64,000 bases of DNA from Bedellia somnulentella (Eukaryota; Arthropoda; Insecta; Lepidoptera; Bedelliidae): the NCBI GenBank assembly GCA_963576735.1, contig OY755171.1, forward strand, positions 10,850,001 through 10,914,000, in the 5' to 3' direction. The notes under the pieces were generated by a model. The model had not been told where the DNA came from, searched no databases, and worked only from the letters and a program-made list of their open reading frames with translations. Of this stretch, positions 20,601 to 44,248 are shown in pieces. Numbering within the stretch: the first letter of the stretch is position 1; every line of letters begins with the position of its first letter. Made by a program: the position numbers and the translations under genes.

Positions 20601-23600
20601 GTGGCTGAGAAATTTCTTGTTTTGCATCTCTGGCTTCCTATTCTAGGGATTTATAGCCGTGAGTATATGTCAGTCAATAAAAGTATTCATACATATAATT
20701 CAACAGATCAAATGAGCACCATATCAAGTTAAGTCCAGTAAATTAATCACGACGATGTACGTACGAACTTAACGCATTAAATATTAAATTAGATTTTCAT
20801 ATATTTAAATATATACATACGTATACTTACGCCGTTAGTTCCCAATGGGGTAGGCAGAACCTATCGATGGTCACTTTGTACAATCCTGGCAAACCTCTCT
20901 AGCTTGGTTCACATCCATCAATCTTTTTATACATGCTCTTTAATTCTTCGTACTTCGGACGCCTGCCTTTTTGAGCACATTCACTATTTGGTACAAATGA
21001 GTCCCCCGAGGTCGTCCTCAACTAACATTATCTTCTACATTGGCTTTATAGATCTCTTTCACCAATATACGATCATCCATCCTCTCTATGTATCCAAACC
21101 ATCTCAACATTCCTTTTTCAATCTCTTATACAATATCATATTTCACACCGCACTTTTCACAAATCAAGCAATTTCTCACTTGATCACATAACCTGGCATT
21201 ACATTTTTTTCTGAGGGACCTCATCTCTACTGCGTTTACTCTCCTCTCATGCATCTTCTGCCGCAAACATTCGCTGCCATATGGGAATAAGAACAGCATC
21301 ATGCACAGCCAATTAGGCTTTTCATTGCTTCATTTACCACTTTACCCTTTTTCACTCTTCTCTCTATGTCCTCATCGCACTCTCCATCCCTAATAAACAA
21401 ACTTCCCAGGTATACAAACTCTTTCACTTGATCCACTTTCTTACCATTAATCTCAATCACCCATACTGTCATATTCTCTCTTTCAAAAACTATGGTTTAA
21501 GTTTTATCCACATTCACCCTCATTCCTTTTCTTTCAAAAAACGTACTTGCTATATTCAATATCTCTTGCAATTTCTCCACCTACGATACAAGTAGCACTT
21601 GAGCGTCAGCGCATTAGGGGCATTTAATGATGAATCCACCCATTTTCAGTCCATAATCACTTTCACGCAACTCTGTCAGACAGTAACGCATGAACAAATT
21701 GAAAAGCCACGGAGAATCTACACAACCTTATTTTATTTACCCCCTTTACTCTTACACATGCAGTGGAATTCTTATAGTGATACCAGTGCCCGTATAATTT
21801 GACTTCCCATACCGAGGTGAAACAACATATTACATATACATTACATATTACCAATACAACATAGGTGCATATATAGCTGTGTAGTGTCGGCTTAGAATAA
21901 CACTACCCCATTTCTTCCGGTGGGTGTACGTAAGAGGCGACTAACGGTATTGGGGCTTTTAAGGGATTTTTGGGCGATGTGGTTGGAGACCCATCACCAA
22001 CAACCTTTATTTTACCATCTTTATCCCACTAAACTTTCCAAAAGTGGCTGAGGAATATCTAATTCCTTAGCTCTGGCTACCCCTTCTAGGGATTTATAGC
22101 CGTGAGTATCTGTATGTAACATAGGTACATTAATTACATAGCATTGATTATAATACATTGTTAAACAGAAATGTTAAACAGAAGATCAGATGCTCTACAA
22201 TATTTGATACTTACCCACAAACTCATTGAAATGATTAGCCACATCAAACGCCTGGTAATTGTAGGTAGCATATTCATAATCTATAAAATTCACTTTTCCT
22301 TCATCTTCGTTGTAGATCACATTCCCTAGAAGCAAATCATTGTGAGCAAATACAATTGGACTCGTAGTATTTGATAAAAATGATTTCAGCCGTTCATATT
22401 CTATCCTCAATTTTGTTAGTGATCCAAAATTATCGACAAATCTACAACAAATTAAGAAATATGTAGGTTATAATTTTATAGAAATATAATATCATGTTGT
22501 CTTATTCATTGAATAAAAATTTAATTTGAATGCTCTGGAAGCCATTGACACTGTAGCTCAATTGGCAGAGCTACGAGGACGTATACGAGGTCGCGGGTTC
22601 GATCCCCGCCGGTAACGAAATTTTTCTTTCCCTTATTTATCCTTTATTTATTAGAAATATTCTTTTATTAAGCTTGCGATTAATTACTTTAGTAAATTAA
22701 ATTAGACGAACAATACAGAAAACTTTATACACAACATACATACTTATACTCACAGTTATAAATTGTTAGAATGGGTAGCCAGAGCTAAGGAATTAGAAAT
22801 TTCTGAACCACTTTTGGAAGTCTAGTAGGGAAAAGAAAACCACATCGCCCAAATATTCTTGGTCCCAATACTCTTAGTCAAACCAAACTAAACTCAGTAA
22901 CGAAAAAACTTATCTAAGTTGGTTTTGTTAGTCTTTATTCATAAGTCTGAAATAAAAGTCATCAAAATTGTAAAAAAATTACTTATATGTAAATGCAATT
23001 CCAAAACTTTTTATTACCTTGTCTGTTTCTTGGGATCTGTAAATGGGTCTGGAAGTAAACATAAAAATTGTTCAATTTTATCCCAGAGGACTGGTTCTTT
23101 TTTGACCTAAAAAAATAGAAATGTTACCGTTAAAAACGTTATTTAAAAAAATACAGAAATTATTACTTAAGAGTATTGTAAACTTACATCCAATCCCAAC
23201 TGCACTTTGTGCATTTTGGCCATCTGTTTGGCTACTAATGGCCATATCTGAGGGTATAATACAGTTTCTAAATTTAAGGTGACACCAGGATAATATTGAT
23301 ATGACAAGCCATTTTCAAAAACACCATAAACTTTTGGGGCCAGCCCAAATTTATGTAATATTTTTATGTTTCTGAAATATAATCAACTTATTTTTTAAGA
23401 GTCACTTCAATTGCTATATTTTTACATACAATATTTTAAATAATGTTTGTTAACTGACCTTAGCTCTGCTTTTCGATCTATTAATAAGTCAGTTTTGTTG
23501 CCATATATTCTTACAAGTAATATATTATCATTATCATTAAAATTTTCATCAATATAACATGCTACCAATTTATTTGTGATTCCATCTGTAAAGAACTGTA

Positions 23601-24430
23601 AGAAAACAAATTTTTATTTATCTTTCATTATCATTTATTTTAACAGAAAAACAGCAAAATTTATGTTTGATTGAAAACTTTATACTTATTAATGAATATA
23701 TTCATTATATTGTAAAGAGTCAAATCATAAGCTATAGAACATAATCCTAAATGCCATAGGGATGAGCAATGGTTTAAAATCGCTAGTCTAATTATATTGA
23801 TGCTCTTGAAAGTAAAATGGAAGGGACATAAAAACATAGTGCAGGGTAGGGTGTTTCATTTTGACCAAGTTTTAATTTTCACAAATTTTTGCTCGCCCCC
23901 TGGGTCTATGTCTAACAAAAACTATATATGCCAAATATTATTGAGATTGGTCAATAATTAAGGGTTGCACAAATTTGTCAATTTCATTAAACTATCCATT
24001 ATATGGAGATTATTTATTTTCTTAATTCTGGAAAAGTGACCAAAGTGTGGATCCTCTAAATATGATCCTATCTTCTATCGTAGGTTTATATAGTTTTTGT
24101 AAGACATAGACCCCGTAGATAAGTGAAAACTGGAGAAATTAATCAAAAAAAATATATACAAAAATGAAAACACCCTAGTGCAAGTGCATTAATTTATAAA
24201 TTTAAAAAGACTCAAATTAATGTCACCATTACTTTATCAGTAAAGTGATTTATATAAAACGAATATATTAAAGAGATTAAAATTTAAAGTTTACTCACCT
24301 TGAACTGAATATTATCAGCTTTCCAAGAGGGTCTAATGACCTCTAAAATTTTTACAATACCCCCTATTATATCATTTTCTTCCACCTTAACGGGAACGTA
24401 CACATCATCTTTATCATGAAGTGCAGTCAT
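8643..24430 (-). CDS. eas: Ethanolamine kinase, 7 exons
   Basis: Phosphorylates ethanolamine, the first step of the CDP-ethanolamine route to phosphatidylethanolamine, in the cytosol. Exons: 24299-24430, 23459-23595, 23188-23371, 23018-23106, 22215-22441, 14519-14747, 8643-8712. All introns are GT-AG and phases agree, giving 355 residues, near the usual family size. Exon 5 carries the kinase core: [14 protein letters not shown] (catalytic D216, N221) and VNFIDYEYA (D235, metal-binding). Exon 6 has [13 protein letters not shown] and [11 protein letters not shown]. The last exon ends [15 protein letters not shown]...LMI. I chose the exon 6 acceptor at 14748 over one 13 bp upstream because only it keeps frame and aligns FNEFVG with [11 protein letters not shown]. 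Introns 5 (7.5 kb) and 6 (5.8 kb) are packed with transposons. A choline kinase is less likely given the close fit to insect ethanolamine kinases. Confidence 0.9.
8715..8945 (-). other. Unassigned open stretch abutting the last ethanolamine kinase exon
   Basis: About 76 codons are open on the minus strand ([20 protein letters not shown]..., ...FAAMAKQRR), preceded by an AG at 8947. I do not recognise the product. The plus strand is also partly open. It lies in intron 6 and reads in a different frame from the real exon at 8643-8712. It may be a transposon fragment or chance. Confidence 0.2.
9718..9833 (-). mobile_element. RTE-like LINE 3' tail fragment
   Basis: The minus strand reads GAGGTTTGTCAGGATCGTAG, then a CTCTGTCTACCCTAATGGTA tail, close to the copy at 49787-49870. 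Confidence 0.65.
9836..10890 (+). mobile_element. CR1-like retroposon copy, about 1 kb
   Basis: The left end GCGACCCGCCCCGGCTTCGC and right end AAAGATCTAAGCATACATAC...GCGACTTTGTTTTATAC are the paired ends of a common lepidopteran element, as I remember it. No long ORF remains. The interior includes a GC-rich patch near 10250-10350 and an AATAATAATAATAA run at 10153. Confidence 0.45.
10940..11150 (+). mobile_element. SINE A tail fragment followed by RTE-like fragment
   Basis: 10940-11016 holds TGGCTGAAGAATTTCTAATT, then TTCTGGCTACCCG and TCTAGCCGTGCGTGTGT. 11040-11150 is a decayed RTE-like end closing with AATGATGATGAT. Confidence 0.45.
11228..11845. mobile_element. Two inverted copies of MITE family M (deletion derivative of the THAP element)
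   Basis: 11228-11513 starts AATTGGCCTAGACTTCGC and ends at ...GTATTTTCCAG without a second terminus. 11514-11845 is complete, with termini AATTGGCCTAGACCTCGC and GCGAGGTCTAGGCCAATT plus about 35 further paired bases. Its interior is the reverse of the first copy. The layout matches that at 50553-52900 with the THAP-bearing middle removed. 11850-12350 holds nothing I can assign. Confidence 0.7.
12360..12440 (-). mobile_element. SINE A head fragment
   Basis: Plus-strand ACGTACACCCACCGG, GGGGTAGTGCTATTCCAAGC and CGACACTACACAGC are the reverse of the SINE A 5' end. Confidence 0.7.
12553..12733 (+). mobile_element. SINE A copy, 5'-truncated
   Basis: It runs from CTTTAAGGGATTTTTGGGCG to TTTATAGCCGTTAGTATATG with a TATGTATGT tail. 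The internal CATCACC is duplicated near 12590. 12740-13380 shows no gene. Confidence 0.8.
13385..13480 (-). mobile_element. tRNA-derived SINE head
   Basis: The minus strand reads AGTGGTCCAACGTGTGATGT (A-box region) and GAGTTCAAATCTTCGG (B-box region) with tRNA-like spacing. Stems are poorly conserved, so this is a SINE or tRNA pseudogene. 13490-14030 holds nothing recognised. Confidence 0.5.
14040..14490 (+). pseudogene. RTE-like LINE ORF end, decayed
   Basis: The plus strand encodes a degraded version of the ORF end at 49830-50468: [20 protein letters not shown], then [14 protein letters not shown], with stops and a frameshift. It lies in intron 6 of ethanolamine kinase in the opposite direction. 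Confidence 0.7.
14776..14920. repeat. Left arm of a 145-bp inverted repeat around an RT ORF
   Basis: This is nearly identical, apart from one or two bases at the outer edge, to the reverse complement of 17133-17277. It ends only about 29 bp from exon 6 of ethanolamine kinase, so that exon's acceptor region borders the arm. Confidence 0.9.
15000..17063 (+). CDS. Non-LTR-type reverse transcriptase ORF without endonuclease domain
   Basis: 687 open codons contain RT motifs in order: [49 protein letters not shown] (first catalytic Asp), [13 protein letters not shown] and IMYADGLCF. The last is the YxDD site, and it reads YADG: one catalytic aspartate is replaced by Gly. The C-terminus has a C2H2-like [16 protein letters not shown]...HLRAHKR. 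There is no APE endonuclease. The first codon here is TTG, not ATG. The frame runs back through 14976, where TTTTTGCAG precedes it as a possible splice acceptor, and the first ATG is at residue 20. It sits in intron 5 of ethanolamine kinase, antisense, between the inverted repeats. It resembles RTE/Proto2-type LINE enzymes, but the clade is unsure. An intact frame with a lost catalytic residue is odd. Confidence 0.8.
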   Translation: MRKLSRQLKDKWWQDKARHMQWLADTKQLGEFYSEVRRLIGTCFHAKVPLFSVDGERLLTSREDILNRWAEHFDVLLNVDRSADLQRISLMPQLPFAIELDEPLRRDEVVTAIRQQQNKRAVGIDLIPGELLKYGGEELHTTIWQLFVRMWEEERVPNVFKVSRIQALYKNKGDRFSCDSYRGISLLSAPGKTFARVLLNRLTNLSEKILPETQFGFRPDRGTCEAIFSVRQLQEKSREQGRQLYLCFVDLEKAFDSVPREALWMVLRKLGCTEKFVGLLRLLHDDMQCCVAVDGEQSSFFPVTCGVKQGCVLAPTLFALYFAVVVREVLQAVSEGIRIRFRTDGSLFNLARLKARTKVSHAMITEIMYADGLCFAAESPGGLQQLMSVYHQVCQDFGLKVSVKKTEVMSLDSHGHETLSINLGEDVLKQVDKFRYLGSTITSKCDLDAEINSRVGAVAAAFGKLCSKVFCSHDLRLATKISVYMAVVLPNLLYSSEAWCVYRHHIRTLDRFHLKCLRKILKIKWSDRVRNTEVLRRANVGGIEAYLMRRQLRWCGHVSRMPEERVAKRIFYSELEEGKRKHGGQLLRYKDVQKRHMKRCNIEPSDWEVLATQRPEWRRLVQRRVSEFEEQRKADLDSKRDELKSRQPCAIHYNYVNGMLACPQCARVFAAKIGYISHLRAHKRRAD
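17133..17277. repeat. Right arm of the 145-bp inverted repeat
   Basis: Reverse complement of 14776-14920. It begins GCGACAAGCTTTTATTATTA and lies about 70 bp after the RT stop codon. Confidence 0.9.
17680..17838 (+). pseudogene. piggyBac transposase C-terminal cysteine-rich domain, frameshifted
   Basis: [18 protein letters not shown] is followed, after a frameshift near 17760, by [14 protein letters not shown] and HTRKDYTT, then TAA at 17836-17838. The C-x2-C pairs and the final CF...H pattern match the zinc-binding tail of piggyBac transposases. The catalytic DDD region is absent. Confidence 0.8.
17866..18115 (-). mobile_element. SINE A, full-length copy
   Basis: The plus strand runs from the (CATA)n tail and CTCACGGTTATAAATCCCTT to CCGACACTACACGGC. 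It is inserted just after the transposase stop of the piggyBac remnant. Confidence 0.85.
19154..19303 (+). mobile_element. SINE A copy, truncated and diverged
   Basis: GGACGCTGCGGTTGGGGACC, then AGCTACCCCTTCTAGAGATT and a TATGTATGCATGT tail. Confidence 0.7.
19722..19825 (+). mobile_element. SINE A copy, 3' part
   Basis: CAACTTCCAAAAGTGGCTGA through TTTATAGCCGTGAGTATATG with a TATGTGTGT tail. The short copy suggests 5' truncation at insertion. 19830-20480 holds nothing recognised. Confidence 0.75.
20485..20670 (+). mobile_element. SINE A copy, internally deleted
   Basis: Head fragment AGCACTACCCCATTTTATCG, a deletion around the middle, then AGTGGCTGAGAAATTTCTTG and the GCCGTGAGTATATG tail. 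Confidence 0.7.
20825..21820 (-). pseudogene. RTE-like LINE, 3' kilobase, decayed
   Basis: On the minus strand it reads from the late RT domain (21400-21820) through the C-terminal region to the CTCTGCCTACCCCATTGGGA tail near 20845. It is parallel to the better copy at 49787-50480 but with several frame breaks. It lies in intron 5 of ethanolamine kinase. Confidence 0.7.
21872..22117 (+). mobile_element. SINE A, full-length copy
   Basis: It starts AGCTGTGTAGTGTCGGCTTA and ends TTTATAGCCGTGAGTATCTG. This is one of the best references for the 245-bp consensus. Confidence 0.85.
22551..22665 (+). mobile_element. tRNA-derived SINE (SINE C)
   Basis: TAGCTCAATTGGCAGAGC (A box) and GGGTTCGATCCCCGC (B box in a perfect T arm) look like a tRNA. 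The acceptor stem has mismatches and the anticodon arm does not pair. The piece runs on into a CTTTATTTATTAG tail shared with copies near 5810, 53055 and 61130. It lies 110 bp upstream of exon 5 of ethanolamine kinase, antisense to it. Confidence 0.65.
22733..22880 (-). mobile_element. SINE A copy, partial
   Basis: Plus-strand CATACTTATACTCACAGTTA, GGGTAGCCAGAGCTAAGG and CCACTTTTGGAAG are followed by an internal deletion and CCCAATACTCTTAGTC. Confidence 0.7.
23849..24176. mobile_element. MITE with about 85-bp inverted repeats in ethanolamine kinase intron 1
   Basis: The left end AGGGTGTTTCATTTTGACCA pairs with the right end ...AAAATGAAAACACCCT, and GGGTCTATGTCTAACAAAAA pairs with TTTTTGTAAGACATAGACCC. 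There is no ORF. Confidence 0.7.
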
Positions 24431-25520
24431 CTTTAAACGAGTGTACGAGATTTAAATATAACTGATTCACATTACAGGTTAAACCAGTAGGTACTGATTC
24501 GATCGAGCCACTTCTATTCATAAAAACATTAGTAATTAAGACCAGTTTATAAATTATACTTGATTATTTAAAACTTATTAGAATTATTTAACCTTGCGAA
24601 CATGCAATATGACATGTATAAAAATTATCAAGAACTTATATTTTATATTCGAAAGACGTCGAGTCGCCTCCACTAACAAATACAGACAGATTTTAATTTG
24701 TTATTTATGATGATTTCGTACAGTACATGATAGTTATCAATCTTATCAACATCAATAAAATTGAACAGAACAGCTGCCACTAGGGATGGGCAAAAAAACG
24801 CTAGTTAAATCAACCGTCTATATCTATAGGACGTTTTGATGGTTATGCGTGTATCGTGTTGTTGAATTTATAGACGCTAAAAACTGTTGAAGAAAGAGGT
24901 TTATTATCATATGAGTATAATCAAAAAGTATATTATCATATTTTATAGAAAATATCATTTTTTTTAAGTTCAACATAATACATTTCAAAATTTAATTTTT
25001 GACTTTATTTTACTATTTTCTTATCATTCATTCAATAAGTTATTTAATCTCAAATTTATTTTACTACTACTATCATTTACTAATCCACTGTGTATACAAT
25101 TCTTATAATCAGAGTTAAATTATATGAAGAACAAAGTTGTCGAGATATTTTATCGAGTTACGATGCGATCAGTATAGTTATAAATAATAATTTAATCATT
25201 AGATTTATATTTTGCTTCTATCCATATTTAATCGAGCGATTTCAAAAAAAGGAGGAATGTTCAGCTATTCCTCCGTTACATATATATAAGTCAATTGATT
25301 ACTAATGTTTGAGTTTTGGTTTTGAGCGGGGTACTTACCTCTAGACGGCGGACCCACTCTTACACTAGCAGCGTCATAAAAAATTCCTACATCCTACATC
25401 GCGGTGTCTGAATGATTTTTAAGTATAAATACTAATTATAAGTTGGAACACAACCGGGTGTACTGGCCAGTATATCTTTGCTGTTCCCACACGCTGTATG
25501 AAAACTATTCTGATAAAACA
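24431..25520. other. Upstream region of ethanolamine kinase, no gene seen
   Basis: 5' flank of the gene at 24430. No TATA-box arrangement, repeat or coding sequence could be supported, and short open frames here show no family features. Confidence 0.4.
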
Positions 25521-25524
25521 AGAC

Positions 25525-25655
25525 AAGTGGGGAAAGGTAAATTTTTGGTGATGATTTGGATCTCCAACAGCAACTGTCTCAATTACTACAGCAAAAACTC
25601 AATTAAAAAGCCAGACGCCCTTAGTTGCCTCTTATGAACACCTACACAGCATTCT
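25525..25655 (-). mobile_element. SINE A copy, strongly decayed
   Basis: The plus strand keeps GTGGGGAAAGGTAAA, TTTTGGTGATG, CTCAATTAAAAAGCC and CTTAGTTGCCTCTTATG in the right order. 25660-26380 has nothing I can assign. Confidence 0.5.
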
Positions 25656-26384
25656 TTCAAATTACCCTAGGTTTTTTCTTATCTTGATTTTATGCAGCAA
25701 AATACTTTTCCATATACCTTGTTGACACAAGTTACTTTAAAAAATCGATTTGAATAACATTAAGGATATAAAAATCCATAGAATATTAATTACAGAGATT
25801 ATATTTTAAAGCAATTCTTATGAATAGTCGATGATTGTGAGAGTATTACCACAAATATATTATAAACAATTTGTAACATCACGTAACGTAATTAAACGTT
25901 CTTATAGACGTTGCAGAAGTTGCCGACAACCGTTTTTTGTAGAGATGGGTAACGCCTCAAACTTCAATGAGTGAATAGTAATTTTAGCACTTTATTTAAT
26001 GAGATTAAAGAACAATAAAAAATGAACTTTCTTAATTGTTAAAATATAATGATATTACCACTCACCACTAAGACAGTGCAGTCCACTTGTGCTTTATATT
26101 TATTCGGGATTATAATTATCTTTATTATAATATAATATATTATATTATTTCTGTAAGCCTCTTTCTTGCCTGGAAGCCTGTGACGCGATGAGTTAAGCTA
26201 GAAATTTGGTTCAGGTATCGTTTTGTACAGTTCGCGGCCGTGGTGTGCACAAAATTCAGACATCTGATGTAACTGGATTAAGTTAATTGTAACAGAATTT
26301 CAAAGTTTCGATTTTGGCCCATAGACTGCTCGAGTGTCATAATCATAAGCGCGCGCGCAAACTTTAGTCGATCAGAGATGCGCT

Positions 26385-26480
26385 GTGATTGGTCGGATTT
26401 TTTTCAAACCGGCCAATCAGAAAAATTCAAAAGAGCTGCGCTGTGATTGGTCAGAAAATTTCAAAATAAACTCATTTTAT
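26385..26480. repeat. Short repeat cluster with CCAAT/ATTGG motifs
   Basis: GCGCTGTGATTGGTC occurs twice (about 26380 and 26438), with CCGGCCAATCAG between and TTATTGGACGCG after. Four ATTGG/CCAAT cores fall in about 95 bp. It could be promoter-like or part of a GC-rich transposon end. No adjacent transcript start is known. Confidence 0.4.
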
Positions 26481-26534
26481 TGGACGCGACGTAGTCGCGC
26501 CAGGGTTACCCACTAGTTTTATTTTATGAAAGGA

Positions 26535-26833
26535 TTGGCCTCGACCTCGTTTTAAAACATACCCTAATATAAATATATCTTGTGATTTGACCATTGACCA
26601 GATGTTTTTATTTTTATTTTAGCTGAGGCCTCACTATACTTTCTCAGTTTGATCTAGTTACGACACTTCTTAATTAATAAATATTTTGAAAATGACAATA
26701 TTTTAGATAAGCATTCTGGCAAAGTTGTTTAGTTTGATGTCTTTTATCGATTTAAAATATAATAAATCGATAAAAGACATCAAACCCTCGTTTTTAAAAC
26801 AAAATATGTTTTAAAAACGAGGTCTAGGCCAAT
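26535..26833. mobile_element. MITE family M copy
   Basis: Termini ATTGGCCTCGACCTCG and CGAGGTCTAGGCCAAT. The interior is shared with the copies at 11514 and 52567. It contains a perfect 22-bp hairpin at about 26734-26785 around TGATGTCTTTTATCGATTTA. Confidence 0.7.
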
Positions 26834-26834
26834 T

Positions 26835-27176
26835 GGCTGCTGCTGGCCTTGTGGCCTGTGCGGCTTCACAAGGTGACCAATCGGGATATTAATGTTATAC
26901 AATGCGAACCTGTGTACCAGTGGCAGGCAAGGAAGGTTCTAAATTGGGGTTCTTCGACCACGCCGGCGCGAGCGGAGTGTCTGAATTACTAAGTACAACT
27001 TAGCCATGTGGGTTTCCTCAAGATGTTTTCCCTCACCGTTAACAACCGTGATAAATTAACCACACATGACTTTAGAAAAGACGAATTGGTGTAGGTCCGA
27101 CCCGGGATTTGAACGCACGCTTTTTTGTATGGACAGGCGGTCGTTCTATCCATTGTACTACCACGGATGTCCAAAT
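26835..27176 (-). mobile_element. GC-rich repeat fragment, then SINE B copy
   Basis: 26835-26980 (CTGCTGGCCTTGTGGCCTGT...) matches part of 50955-51250. 26984-27176 is SINE B on the minus strand: GTGGTAGTACAATGGATAG (A box), GCGTTCAAATCCCGGG (B box), then ACCAATTCGTCTTTTC and GGTGAGGGAAAACATC. Confidence 0.7.
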
Positions 27177-27179
27177 AGC

Positions 27180-30100
27180 CATCTTAAATACTGGTTCCAA
27201 TTGGCTAATTGGGATGACGTAATCCAAGTCCATGCAAAAAGGTATCAGCATTTACCTATTTCTTACCGTGGGTATCGTAAGCGACAACTTAGGGGTTTGT
27301 TGCGCGGTTGGTCCATATGATCTCTATGACCAATAAATGGGTAAACCTTCATAATATTATAACTATACAAAAGGATAAGCACGAGCGCTATTTTTACGAC
27401 ACGATAACGGTTAGAATGAGATGGCAGCATACGATACTAAGTAAGTGCGTAAGAGATGGCTGCTTAATCCCACGCGAAAACTAGTTTAAACACCGCTCGT
27501 ACTGGCCGGGCAGGTGTATGTAGAAGGTAGTTTGGGATATCATTCTTAAATACTTTTTTTTGGGATAAACTTTATTCATCTGATCTTAATACATCTTGTG
27601 ACGCGAGCCCAGCTGATTTGTATGGAAAAGAAAAAGTAAAGTTGCTCTAATCAAGTTAGTCCCATAGTAAAAGTTGTTCAGAACAATATTTTTAATAACC
27701 ACCTTTTTTAAATCTGTATATCCTTTCGTATGCTACTCATTCAGCTTAAAGCAGCCTCAAATACCATCAACTGACTTTTTTCATATCATAGACGAGACTG
27801 CGACACCATAAATGCTTTAAAAATAAAAATTAGTTGATTCAGGTCCACACTAATAGTTGTCCATTCACTTCAACGTCTCACGATATACACCACTAGGTCA
27901 CGCTATCATACTTGATCTTGTACATACAATCACCCCATGTTAGTATCAGCATAATGCATTTATGAGAAACCAAAAAGGTTTTAGAACGCCCATTCATGCA
28001 GATGTGTCTTGACGCAGGGAAAGTTTAATTTCCAGATTTTTGCATTTTTAGGGGCTAATTTTAAGAATTAATACAAAGATTTTACATGGTTACAATATTA
28101 TGTAAGGAACTATGTATCTACGGATATATTTGATATAATAAAATCACTTTCAAGGACTTAAAATTATTAAATGATAAACTTAATTGTTATTAAATAGTAA
28201 TTTATTTACTAAGCTTTTAACATTCAAAATGCACAATTAACACAGTTAATGGTTCAACCATAAAAAATATGAATACAACAAAAGTTTCGTGAATCAGCAT
28301 GTACATATGTGATAAGAGACAAAGTAATAGTTGTTTTTGTGTTTAAAAAGGACTGGAACAATGTGACATGTCTGATTAATATATCTTAAATCCCCTTGAC
28401 ATTGCTTGTCTGTTCAACAGGATATTTCGGATATAAACAGAGGTTACATAATATAACCAGAACTTTCACACATTAAACTAAGGTAATTTCTAGAAACAGT
28501 AGAATACTGTTAAGTAGGTATATAATTATACCAACTGTGTATTTTTACCTAGATATGTTTTTTCACTATCAACACTCAGGTGTTTTTTAATGAACACTAT
28601 TTGCTATCAACATTGAGCCCATATATTACTTTGTATGCCCCAATAACAAAACTTAAGAAGGTCCGCATTTCTTAGAGAATATTTTAGTAGCAAATGTATG
28701 ACATATGTTATGCATAATTTTTTGGTCTTGGATGGCTTATTGAAAGCATACAGCAACCGCTTGCTTGTATTAAGTACTATCTATGTACACTGTTGTGTTT
28801 TGTAAAACATACATAAAATGTAAGGAAAAGTTTGTGAGTTAGTATATGTCATATTTAATTACACTCAGTATATATTTGAACCGACTTTTAGGCGTACGTA
28901 CAAAACTTAGTAATTATAAGATAAAACGTCAGGGGATTGTGGTTTTTTATTATTAATAGTGAACAAAAAAGCTGTCCCACACAAACACATACGATAGCAA
29001 AATAGAACTTGAACGAAAGTATAATATAATTAGGCATTTCATTTCTATTGTTGAGAGTATATTTGAGATAATAAAGGAAAAGATCGGTGGTTATAGGATT
29101 TATAAACATTTCTAAACGAATTTTGAAGTGACCAAAATTTTCAAGGAACTAATATAAGATTAAGTTCATGCTAGACCAAACCAAATTTTGGTTACAGAAT
29201 TGAAATTGGAGTGGAATGGAATGTTACTCACGAAAATCAAGTTGTTAAAAAAACGTTGTAGGTGCCAGCACCCGAAAAGTGAGAAAATAAATGTTTTAAA
29301 ACCTTCAACCTCATTCTTCTATTTCAATATTAGGCAATAGTTAAGACTAAGGAAGCTTAATATCCTTAAGCTGCAAGATGACAGTGCATATTGACATCTA
29401 ATCATTTCGCCTAAGCTACTTCCACTGTTGATCTATACCAGATTTAATTAGTATGTTCCAAAATTAAACGAGCTACCAAGGTTTTTATTACATTTCCAAT
29501 ACTTCGCCTAAGTTAGCGATAATCTTTTATAAAATGCTATATATTATCTTAGTGCGATTTATAATTTTTATTTTAGTTAAAAGTTTGACAAAAAAAATTT
29601 TGTTTTCAAAACAAACAAATAATCAGTCTGTCCTAGATCCTGTATTATTAATTATTATTTTTATATTGCATTTAAATAAAAGATTAGGTATTTAAAACCA
29701 ATTGTCGGTAAACAAAGCAGTTAATATTATTTCATATCTCCACCACATTCACATTTGCTTATAAATTTTATTAGGATATCTCATTTTCATGTAGTAAATT
29801 TAAGTTAAATTATAAACTATTAATGAACAGTGATCAATTAAAAGTTATCCTCCAGGGTTACGAACACAAAATATCTGGATCATCAATAGTAAAAATGCAT
29901 TAAAATGTTATGAACAAAATCAAATCACAGTTGAGGCAGCATACTGTGGACCAGACCAAATTGATTTTTACTTTCAAACTGGTCTCCTGATAACGTATCA
30001 TCAGCGACCGTCCATTTTGTTACAAGTTTCAAAGTTGTGAAACAATTGCAAAGTGCGATAGCATAGCAATCGCAAAACACATGTAATTCAGAGATGAAAT

Positions 30101-30248
30101 AGCAATTGCATTACAAAAGAATAATACAAAACGACCTTAAAGAGTAACTTATCTGAAAAGTAAATAAAGAAAGTAAAAACGTTTAGCCTGGTCCAAGTGA
30201 GGAGGACAGCAGTAGATCACAGTCGGGACGCAACGGCGACGAGACGTT
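27180..30248. other. Intergenic stretch, no gene or clear repeat
   Basis: AT-rich sequence between the two host genes. It includes the Hsp110 3' UTR/downstream region (possible minus-strand AATAAA near 29766). I see no coding exon, RNA gene or SINE in it. Short frames such as 28888-29109 look like chance. Confidence 0.4.
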
Positions 30249-43528
<13,280 letters not shown>

Positions 43529-43726
43529 TTAGCCACAAAATATAGTTGCCAACTTTGACTCAAACTTTTTCACTTCAGACTGATTATGGTATTAGATAAT
43601 TTGTCAGACACAATGTAATCAGCAATTATTAACACTTCCGCGTAAACAAGAAGTCCTAACTCAGAATAAATTTTAAAACAGTGTGTTCTTGTCGATTATT
43701 TCGTCACTCGTTGCTCGGTCTTGCCG

Positions 43727-43739
43727 GAATTTTCTAGAA
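43727..43739. promoter_or_regulatory. Heat-shock element upstream of Hsp110
   Basis: GAATTTTCTAGAA is a perfect GAA-nn-TTC-nn-GAA array, the HSF trimer site. It is centred about 214 bp upstream of the Hsp110 ATG and about 125 bp from the 5' end of the LINE inserted at 43863. It fits a heat-inducible chaperone promoter. Confidence 0.7.
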
Positions 43740-44248
43740 TGACAGTATTCAAATTAATGGGCGATGACAATGCCAAAAAGTGACAAGCGGACCAAGCGGT
43801 GAGTGTCTGTGACAGTGACAGATTACATAGCTCATAAGGTAGCACGTTAATACCGTGTTTACGTGTGTTCGGGGTGCAAGGTGAGGGATTTCGGTCCAGT
43901 GTATGTTCAGACAGCGGGTGAACTATCCAGCACACTCACCAAACGTCCTACTGCAAACGTCCACGTTCGTGCACCCTGGTAATGCCTAGCCAATAACGGG
44001 ACCCGTTCGATTGCACCACTTACTCCTGTGGCGAAGGTAGCCAATTGCGGAGGGCTTTTATTATGTTTAAGTATATATTCCACTTCTTATAAATATTGTC
44101 TATTTATTTTATGCTATTACATATTTATTTTTGTAGTATATCTCTACACTATATCTTTTTCTCTTCCGACCTTTTCCCTGTGGTAGGAACTGGGTAGGGC
44201 GCCTATTCACAGCTTCCCGTCAGCCCCTCATCCAAACCCTTCCCCCTA

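Noticed and set aside
22551..22625. Possible functional tRNA gene
   Set aside because: The A and B boxes and T arm are good, but the anticodon arm does not pair, the acceptor stem has mismatches, and the sequence continues into a SINE tail present elsewhere.
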